Of a stretch of 6,060 bases of DNA, positions 1-4,784 are shown piece by piece (within the stretch, counting starts at the first letter, position 1; each line of letters begins with the position of its first letter). The translations under genes and the position numbers were made by a program. The stretch is from Spirochaetota bacterium (GTDB lineage: Bacteria > Spirochaetota > B62-G9 > DRHN01): the NCBI GenBank assembly GCA_023136305.1, contig JAGLSF010000130.1:1-6060 (forward strand), in the 5' to 3' direction. The notes beneath the pieces were generated by a model that did not search any database, had not been told where the DNA came from, and saw only the letters and a program-made list of their open reading frames with translations.

Positions 1-191
1 GGCAGATTGCGCTCGTACACATCGATCGGGCTCGTCAAGAGCGTGGGGAGAAACACCGCTGTTCCCGCGCTCCGTAGCTCGCGGCAGGCAAACATGAACG
101 CATCGCCGGTGAGGTCCGGGCTCGAGAAATCTACACCTCGAAAGCCGTTTACCTGCAGGTCAACGAAACCGGGTATTTCGGGTTTCTTCAC
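1..191 (-). CDS. nagA: N-acetylglucosamine-6-phosphate deacetylase, 5' part only
   Basis: The first 63 codons of a gene that runs off the left edge. NagA removes the acetyl group from GlcNAc-6-P in the cytoplasm, giving GlcN-6-P for NagB. The translation starts VKKPEIPGFVDLQVNG and continues with GVDFSS, an SAGTAVF segment and LPTLLTSP. This matches the start of the amidohydrolase barrel of NagA, in which E. coli has PGFIDVQLNG and later LPTLIT. The QxN in place of the HxH of other amidohydrolases is shared with E. coli NagA. The GTG start overlaps the nagB stop by four bases (GTGA), and AGGA lies 8 bases upstream, so translational coupling is likely. The frame stays open further upstream inside nagB but offers no nearby ATG. 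With this start only about six residues precede the PGF motif, whereas usual NagA proteins have some 45 residues of beta-sandwich there. The family call is firm; the exact substrate is less so, since most of the protein is not visible. Confidence 0.87.
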   Translation of the reverse strand, partial: MKKPEIPGFVDLQVNGFRGVDFSSPDLTGDAFMFACRELRSAGTAVFLPTLLTSPIDVYERNL

Positions 192-937
192 CGGCCTTTT
201 CCTGAAAGAAGTGCTGATGATGCACGGTCGAGGTAGAGTGTGCAGTCGGGATGTTCCTGCAGTATTGACGAGGGACAATCTGGTGTTACGTTGCCCTCAA
301 GTGCCTTCTTCACCGCTTCAGCCTTCCTTGCGGCGGGCACCGATGCGATGATGGAAGTGCCTTTCATTATCTGCTGAATGCTCATAGATATGGCCTGACG
401 GGGTACATTCTCGAGTGTCTGAAACCACCCTTCACCGAGCTGCTGCCTCCGGCAGGCATCGTCAAGCTCAACCACGAGAAAGGGGTCAAGGATTTCGAAG
501 TCCGCCGGTGGGTCGTTGAAGGCGAGATGCCCGTTCTCTCCGATACCTACCAGGGCAACATCAACAGTGTATCCCTGTATCAGAGAACCGGCCCTTCTGC
601 ACTCTGTTTCGGGATCATCCGATTCTCCTTCTATGAAGTTGACCTCTTTCAGGGGGCCCACTCTATTCACGAATCGCTCAGTAAGGTAGCGCCTGAAGCT
701 TGCGGGATGGTCGGGAGAAATACCAATGTACTCGTCCAGATGGAACATGACCACCCGGCTCCAGTCGACATCCCCTCCTTCAGTAAGGGCATTTAATGTC
801 TCAAACTGGCTCGTGCCTGTTGCAAGGATGACAACCGCTTCTTCCCGCTTGTCAATTGCTGCACGAATCACCCGCAGGGCATGCTCAGCAGCGGCCTTTC
901 CCATCTCCTCTTTTGTTTCATGAATAGTTACCTTCAC
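188..937 (-). CDS. nagB: Glucosamine-6-phosphate deaminase (isomerase)
   Basis: A 249-residue cytoplasmic enzyme expected to convert glucosamine-6-phosphate to fructose-6-phosphate and ammonia, the step after NagA. Motifs of the NagB/SugP isomerase family appear in order: phosphate-binding loop ATGTSQ (39-44), FHLDEY (65-70) with Asp68 as the expected catalytic acid/base, HPASF (77-81), VGIGENGHLAFNDPP (130-144) with the catalytic His137, PAARKAEAV (201-209) with a phosphate-binding Lys205 candidate, and SSILQEH (223-229). The length is slightly below the 266 residues of E. coli NagB. Two active-site positions differ from E. coli: Asn135 for Asp141 and Asp142 for Glu148; Asn at the first is known in Gram-positive NagB proteins. 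The GTG start has GGAG 7 bases upstream. The gene follows the hydrolase by 22 bases and overlaps nagA by 4, so all three are probably co-transcribed. 6-phosphogluconolactonase is a related alternative, but DEY and GxNGHLAFND favour the deaminase. Confidence 0.92.
   Translation of the reverse strand: MKVTIHETKEEMGKAAAEHALRVIRAAIDKREEAVVILATGTSQFETLNALTEGGDVDWSRVVMFHLDEYIGISPDHPASFRRYLTERFVNRVGPLKEVNFIEGESDDPETECRRAGSLIQGYTVDVALVGIGENGHLAFNDPPADFEILDPFLVVELDDACRRQQLGEGWFQTLENVPRQAISMSIQQIMKGTSIIASVPAARKAEAVKKALEGNVTPDCPSSILQEHPDCTLYLDRASSALLSGKGR
200..203 (-). promoter_or_regulatory. Ribosome binding site of nagA
   Basis: AGGA on the minus strand lies 8 bases before the GTG at 191-189, within the last codons of nagB. 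It supports the GTG start that overlaps the nagB stop codon, and therefore the short N-terminus of NagA. Confidence 0.5.
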
Positions 938-944
938 CCCATAA

Positions 945-948
945 CTCC
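945..948 (-). promoter_or_regulatory. Ribosome binding site of nagB
   Basis: GGAG on the minus strand, 7 bases before the GTG at 937-935. It decides for the GTG start, as there is no in-frame ATG close upstream. An out-of-frame ATG immediately before GGAG would give only a few codons. Confidence 0.55.
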
Positions 949-959
949 ATTGTATCGTT

Positions 960-2171
960 TTATTTCAGCCAGCGATCGAACCAGCCGAAGGCCTCGTCCT
1001 GCATAGGAACGTCAAACTTGTGAGGGCCTTCATAAAGATTAAAGGAGAACGCCTCAGATGCACCAGCCTTCTCATACACCTCCTGCAGGATATGTGCGGC
1101 CCGCTTCACCTCATCGAGTGTGTACAGAGAATCCCGGTCGGTTGCAAGCACCAGGGACGGCAGAGGCGACCGCAGCCCCAGAATCTCGGGATACTCGAGA
1201 AACCGCGGCAGATGCGGCACGTAAACCATCCAGGTGTGAGTGTAGTTGACGTTGAGGGCGAAATCAAGCCAGGTTGTCATGAATCCGACGGTCACCGAGC
1301 ATTTCACCCGGTCATCGAGACCGGCTATGAAGTTCGTCCTGAGGCCGCCGCCCGAGAGCCCGCCGCATCCGACATGCGCTGCCACTATATCCGGCCGCGA
1401 GCAGAGGTAGCGAAGGGCGAAGAGGTCCTCGGCGATGAACATCCCGGGCCAGGTGAGGCCCGATGAGAAGAGAGCCTTTGCAATGATATGCTCGTGCTGC
1501 TCACCGAAGCTGTTGTACTGCTGAATATCGCCCAGGCTTTCATCATCAGCCACCTCGTACTCGTACACCCTGTCTCCAGATTCGAGGTCTTCGGGCTTTA
1601 CCTCCCCCACCTCGCAGGGCGCGGTCATCATCCTCTTCACTACATAGCCCGGTAAATCGGAGGCGATGAATCTCCTGCTCTCGAAGGGAAATACGTCGTG
1701 GATGAGCACTCCGTATCCCCGCCTGGCAATCTCATTGGCCCATGCCCTGTTGCCGTAATACTCACGCTGATGATCCCGTATAAAGGGATGGAGCTTTTTC
1801 GACGTTCTGATGATTTTCCGCTTGCCGAAGTATTTCACTCCGCCGTGATCATGAAGCGCCAGGATTCCGGGAAGCTGTCCCTCGCTTCCTGCAGGCTTCA
1901 TAAACACCGCCTCGGTGGGAGGTCCATAGGGAAACTGCCAGCGAAGGTCCTCCATGTAAAGCCCGTCGTATTCGTAGGTCCGCACCACCTTTACGGCCGG
2001 CCTGCGGTCGAGATGGGGCATGGCTATGAGTTCATTGAGCTTTTGGCGTCCCCTTTTTCTCCATGCCCCAATATCGGTCCATTGGGGATCACGCAGGGAC
2101 AACGTACCGGGTGTATCATCCACCAGGGTAGCTGCCCATTGGCCGTAGGACCCGAGCAGATTGAGCTGCAT
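960..2171 (-). CDS. Alpha/beta-hydrolase, predicted sugar or other carboxylesterase
   Basis: A 403-residue alpha/beta-hydrolase fold protein of unknown substrate. The fold is supported by a strand plus oxyanion-hole segment ILALHDHGG (103-111), a nucleophile elbow GLSGG (271-275) with Ser273 as likely nucleophile, a late strand LVLATDRD (340-347) supplying an acid candidate (Asp345 or Asp347), and EGPHKFD (381-387) with His384 as likely catalytic His. All triad elements are in canonical order, so it is probably active. It resembles the dienelactone-hydrolase/acetyl-xylan-esterase-like part of the superfamily. No signal peptide or membrane segment is seen, so it should be cytoplasmic. The frame stays open upstream into rpiB as far as 2351, but that would overlap rpiB by 128 bases. 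The ATG at 2171 (MQLNLLGSYG) is chosen; an in-frame GTG at 2180, with GGA 7 bases before it, is equally possible. Its place between rpiB and nagB suggests a role in processing an esterified sugar, which is inference only. Confidence 0.8.
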   Translation of the reverse strand: MQLNLLGSYGQWAATLVDDTPGTLSLRDPQWTDIGAWRKRGRQKLNELIAMPHLDRRPAVKVVRTYEYDGLYMEDLRWQFPYGPPTEAVFMKPAGSEGQLPGILALHDHGGVKYFGKRKIIRTSKKLHPFIRDHQREYYGNRAWANEIARRGYGVLIHDVFPFESRRFIASDLPGYVVKRMMTAPCEVGEVKPEDLESGDRVYEYEVADDESLGDIQQYNSFGEQHEHIIAKALFSSGLTWPGMFIAEDLFALRYLCSRPDIVAAHVGCGGLSGGGLRTNFIAGLDDRVKCSVTVGFMTTWLDFALNVNYTHTWMVYVPHLPRFLEYPEILGLRSPLPSLVLATDRDSLYTLDEVKRAAHILQEVYEKAGASEAFSFNLYEGPHKFDVPMQDEAFGWFDRWLK

Positions 2172-2199
2172 ATCTTTCACTCTGTTTTCCGATTCGTGA

Positions 2200-2221
2200 T
2201 TATTTCCTATGAAGGAAATAA
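2200..2221 (-). repeat. Perfect 9-bp inverted repeat in the rpiB-hydrolase gap
   Basis: Plus-strand arms tTATTTCCT (2200-2208) and AGGAAATAa (2213-2221) are perfectly complementary around a 4-base loop, ATGA. The element begins two bases after the rpiB stop codon and ends about 20 bases before the possible GTG start of the hydrolase. The stem is AT-rich and no T-run follows on the minus strand, so it is not a standard terminator. It could be an intercistronic mRNA hairpin affecting stability or processing, or an operator. The symmetry is directly visible; its function is unknown. Confidence 0.5.
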
Positions 2222-2223
2222 CT

Positions 2224-2679
2224 CTATTCTGACTTTCCGTATCGGTTCTCGATATCAAGCACCTTGCCGAGCCTGCGCCTGTGCCGTTCCTCGCCCGTGT
2301 AATGGGCGTGGAGAAAGGTGCGGACCAGTTCGCGTGCAACTTCAACACCAATGATACGGGCCCCCAACACGAGTACGTTCACGTCATCGTGCTCCACGCT
2401 CTGATGGGCGGAGTAGGTATCGTGGCAGATACCCGCCCGAATACCCGGGATCTTGTTCGCCGCAATTGAGGCACCGACACCGCTTCCGCAGATGAGTACA
2501 CCGCGCTCAGCTCGGTTTTCGACAATTTCCCTTGCCAGTGCCTCGGCGTAGTCGGGGTAATCAGCCGGGTCTGTGCTGTGGGTTCCGACATCAATGATCT
2601 CATGCTCATTTCCGAGAAAAGATTTGAGCTCCTCCTTCAAACTGAATCCGGCATGGTCAGATCCGACAACAACGCGCAT
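2224..2679 (-). CDS. rpiB: Ribose-5-phosphate isomerase B
   Basis: A 151-residue cytoplasmic enzyme of the RpiB/LacA family, expected to interconvert ribose-5-phosphate and ribulose-5-phosphate. Visible motifs: GSDHAG (6-11) at the substrate site, DVG (30-32), YPDYA (41-45), LICGSGVGASIAANK (62-76) with the catalytic Cys64 and anion-binding loop, GIRAG (79-83), and SVEHDDVNVL (94-103) with His97 in the position of the ring-opening His. Cys64 places it with the E. coli-type enzymes rather than the mycobacterial type, which uses Glu. The length is typical. The ATG start has a very strong Shine-Dalgarno site. It lies 28 bases after glk, so it is probably in the same operon. Some family members act on allose-6-phosphate or galactose-6-phosphate; the sugar-catabolic context leaves this open, but the single-gene organisation favours RpiB over the two-subunit LacAB. 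Confidence 0.92.
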   Translation of the reverse strand: MRVVVGSDHAGFSLKEELKSFLGNEHEIIDVGTHSTDPADYPDYAEALAREIVENRAERGVLICGSGVGASIAANKIPGIRAGICHDTYSAHQSVEHDDVNVLVLGARIIGVEVARELVRTFLHAHYTGEERHRRRLGKVLDIENRYGKSE

Positions 2680-2684
2680 ATCAC

Positions 2685-2689
2685 CCTCC
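2685..2689 (-). promoter_or_regulatory. Strong ribosome binding site of rpiB
   Basis: GGAGG, within the longer GGGGAGGGTGAT, lies 5 bases before the rpiB ATG. It is close to the full anti-Shine-Dalgarno complement and the strongest such site I see in the window, which suggests efficient independent initiation inside the operon. Confidence 0.7.
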
Positions 2690-2707
2690 CCTATAGGAAT
2701 TCAACTT

Positions 2708-3709
2708 TCACTCCATATACTCCTTCATCATCTCAAGGCCATAGCATGCAGATCCGAGGAGTGCGCTTTGCGTGTTCATCATGACGTACACAGGCATTCG
2801 TTCGAGCACTACCCCGAGCCTCCCCTTGCCGCAGAATGCCCGCATGAAATCTCCCTTCTCAAGCGCCGGTATGATGCGAGGCGGTATACCGCCTCCCAGG
2901 TACATGCCGCCGGTGGCCATCACTTTCAATGCGAGGTTACCGGCCTCACCCCCCAGAATGGACACAAAGAGGCGCAGAGTTTCCCTGCACAACTCGCTTG
3001 AAGGGTCACCATCTCCGCCAGCGCGCATGATAATAGGCGTGCGGTCGCTGGTGTTCTCGAGCTCTTTCGCAAGCCATTCCGGTTCGGATGTATAACCTGT
3101 CTCCTTCAGGAAGTCATAGATATTGGGAATACCGAGCCCCGAACAAACACGCTCACAGCTCACATGCCCGAAACGTCCCAGCAGAAAACGCATAAGGTCG
3201 GCCTGACGCTCATCCATGGGTGCAAAGGTTGCGTGCCCTCCCTCCGATCTGTACGATCGGTACCGTTTCCCGTCCCACACGAGAAATCCCTCACCCAGCC
3301 CGGTCCCCGGCGCGACAACTCCCTTGCTGCCACCCTCGACAGACTCTCCCCTGTTTATCACATGCAGATCTTCGTCCCCGAGTACGGGTATGGAGCTGGC
3401 AATAGCTTCGAGATCGTTGAGAAGAGTTACGACCCTGAACTGAAGTGCATCACGAAGCTTCCCCTCCTCCACGACCCAGGGGAGATTCGTGACCTGTGAC
3501 CGGCCTTCCACCACAGGCCCTGGTACACCGAAGGTCCCGAATGACGGTTCATGCCCGGTCTCTTCGAGAAACTTCCGCACGAGTACCTCGAGGCTCGGAT
3601 ACTCACCACTGGGAAAGGTCTTCCGGACGATCGCATCCTTGGGGCCTCTGTCGAGTGTGTACAGCGCAAGACTGGTTTTCGTTCCGCCGATATCCCCGGT
3701 CAGAAGCAT
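2708..3709 (-). CDS. glk: Glucokinase (Glk family)
   Basis: A 333-residue cytoplasmic ATP-dependent hexokinase of the bacterial Glk family (ASKHA fold), expected to make glucose-6-phosphate. Visible features: ATP phosphate-1 loop GDIGGTKT (5-12), FGVPGPV (60-66), NDLEAIA (98-104) with Asp99 as the catalytic base, APGTGLGEG (133-141), EGGHATFAP (156-164) with Glu156 and His159 contacting the sugar, CERVCSG (185-191) with Glu186 as sugar ligand, GGGIPPR (272-278), and KGRL...MPVYV near the C-terminus. All glucose ligands known from E. coli Glk are present, and the length is close to its 321 residues. It has no CxCGxxGC zinc motif, so it is not a ROK kinase. The ATG start has AAAGGA 8 bases upstream. 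It is the first gene of the leftward block, just behind a good promoter. Given nagB and nagA downstream, activity on GlcNAc or GlcN is possible but cannot be read from the sequence. Confidence 0.92.
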   Translation of the reverse strand: MLLTGDIGGTKTSLALYTLDRGPKDAIVRKTFPSGEYPSLEVLVRKFLEETGHEPSFGTFGVPGPVVEGRSQVTNLPWVVEEGKLRDALQFRVVTLLNDLEAIASSIPVLGDEDLHVINRGESVEGGSKGVVAPGTGLGEGFLVWDGKRYRSYRSEGGHATFAPMDERQADLMRFLLGRFGHVSCERVCSGLGIPNIYDFLKETGYTSEPEWLAKELENTSDRTPIIMRAGGDGDPSSELCRETLRLFVSILGGEAGNLALKVMATGGMYLGGGIPPRIIPALEKGDFMRAFCGKGRLGVVLERMPVYVMMNTQSALLGSACYGLEMMKEYME

Positions 3710-3741
3710 GGCCCTATTCCTTTCAACTATGGCTTAACTCA

Positions 3742-3770
3742 ACGATAACCGCACCTCACCCTGCTGTCAA
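3742..3770 (-). promoter_or_regulatory. Sigma70-type promoter of the glk-nagA block
   Basis: On the minus strand a perfect -35 box TTGACA (3770-3765) is followed by a 17-base spacer and TATCGT (3747-3742), which matches four of six positions of the -10 consensus. Transcription would start near 3735, giving a leader of about 25 bases that includes the glk ribosome binding site. It is the only convincing promoter in the 3710-3890 divergent region. No inverted repeat strong enough to call an operator overlaps it. Confidence 0.6.
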
Positions 3771-3877
3771 TACCATGAGTCCTGAAAAAATGGTGCATGT
3801 CAGAGGTTGCGGTAATTAATGATACACAAAACAGCTGTCCCGTACTACCATTTCATAGAGAACCTAGTATTGCGAAG

Positions 3878-3883
3878 AAAGGA
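3878..3883 (+). promoter_or_regulatory. Ribosome binding site deciding the lipoprotein start
   Basis: AAAGGA lies 7 bases before the ATG at 3891. It favours that ATG over an in-frame ATG at 3819, because the former opens directly into a signal peptide with a lysine-rich start, whereas the 24 extra upstream residues would bury it. Confidence 0.65.
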
Positions 3884-3890
3884 TTGCTCC

Positions 3891-4703
3891 ATGAAGAAAT
3901 TGTGGAAATTGGTCATTATCATTACAGCACTGCTCACCATGGGAAGCTGCATCGAAAGTACAACACTTGTCCGTGTTCAAAAAGATGGGTCCGGGGAAGT
4001 GGAGGACACACTCCTCATGCGCACCGATGTGATACAGATGCTCATGAGTGTGAGCCAGGAGATGGGAGAAGAATCAGGTGATTTCGAGCTTGTCACCAGA
4101 GAGGAACTGGAGCAGCGGGCCCGGGAGATGGGTGCAGGGGTTATGCTGACGTCCGTGGAGAATATTGTCACTGAGACGCATACAGGGTACCGGGCCCTGT
4201 TCACCTTTCAGGATATCAATACATTACAGGTAAACGAAAATCCCGATGAAAATGTGCCCGATTCAGGCAGCCCCGGAGAAGAGGCCCCGAACAGGGAAAT
4301 CATTACCTTTCAATTCGAGAAGGCAAAGGGGAAAAATCCTGCGTCCCTCATCATCAATCTTCCGAGAGAGGAAGAGGGCACTGAGGGTGAAGAACCGGAA
4401 GAGATGCCTGAAGGGCAGAGCGAGGACATGATAAATATGTTCAGGGAGATCTTCAAGGACATGAAGATCAACATTGCCCTGGAGGTCGATGGAAGAATCA
4501 CGGCAACAAATGCCACGCATCAGCAGGGATCGAAGGTCATACTCATGGAACTTGATTTCGGCAGGATCATCCAAAACGAGGAGGTCTTTCGCGAGCTTGC
4601 ACTGTCCAATACCAACTCACTGGAAGAGACCAAGGAATTACTGAAGGATGTACCGGGCATCAAAGTGGAGATGCAGGACAGGATAGAGGTTCAGTTCAAA
4701 TAA
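3891..4703 (+). CDS. Predicted lipoprotein of unknown function with acidic linkers
   Basis: A 270-residue protein with a lipoprotein signal peptide: basic start MKKLWK, hydrophobic stretch LVIIITALL (7-15) and a lipobox-like TMGSC with Cys20 as the lipidation site. Residue +2 is Ile, so by the enterobacterial sorting rule it would go to the outer membrane, facing the periplasm. The mature part starts ESTTLVRVQKDGSGEVEDT (22-40), then has helical, charged segments, a strand-rich stretch around 82-114, a Pro/Glu/Asp-rich linker (116-133), a second very acidic linker (159-179), and a further strand-rich segment around 192-228 containing GRITATNATH. The DGSG start followed by strand-rich halves and a late G-x-I-x-x-TN motif recalls LppM/DUF3153-like lipoproteins, but this is only a resemblance. 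It is transcribed away from the glk operon and converges on the aminotransferase gene, so neighbours do not inform its role. No confident promoter was found. Real gene very likely; function unknown. Confidence 0.82.
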   Translation: MKKLWKLVIIITALLTMGSCIESTTLVRVQKDGSGEVEDTLLMRTDVIQMLMSVSQEMGEESGDFELVTREELEQRAREMGAGVMLTSVENIVTETHTGYRALFTFQDINTLQVNENPDENVPDSGSPGEEAPNREIITFQFEKAKGKNPASLIINLPREEEGTEGEEPEEMPEGQSEDMINMFREIFKDMKINIALEVDGRITATNATHQQGSKVILMELDFGRIIQNEEVFRELALSNTNSLEETKELLKDVPGIKVEMQDRIEVQFK

Positions 4704-4784
4704 CCGGAAAACCCTGACAGGGTATCACACCAGGTCGAATTGACAGGCTGAAGGAATGTACTGACCTTTGAAAGAAGTTGCGGT

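Noticed and set aside
7..351. Open frame on the plus strand opposite nagA and nagB
   Set aside because: It is the shadow of two recognised genes and has a low-complexity, Arg/Ser-rich translation typical of antisense frames.
2172..2351. N-terminal extension of the hydrolase frame up to 2351
   Set aside because: It would overlap rpiB by 128 bases in another frame, and the extra residues have no family-like character. Starts at 2171 or 2180 fit the gap and the ribosome binding site.
1698..2354. Long open frame on the plus strand opposite the hydrolase and the rpiB end
   Set aside because: It is antisense to two well-supported genes, its translation resembles no protein I know, and no ribosome binding site or promoter supports it.
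3819..3890. Upstream in-frame ATG extending the lipoprotein by 24 residues
   Set aside because: It would place the signal peptide internally, while the ATG at 3891 has a good ribosome binding site and begins directly with the signal peptide.
3797..3890. Promoter for the lipoprotein gene (TTGCGG at 3807 or TAGTAT at 3865)
   Set aside because: Neither candidate box has a properly spaced partner, so no promoter could be supported.
4711..4723. Small hairpin ACCCT-GAC-AGGGT in the convergent gap as a terminator
   Set aside because: The stem is only 5 bp with a 3-base loop. There is no T-run on the plus strand, and on the minus strand only about four Ts, one within the stem. It is too weak to call, although it might contribute to termination of the aminotransferase transcript.
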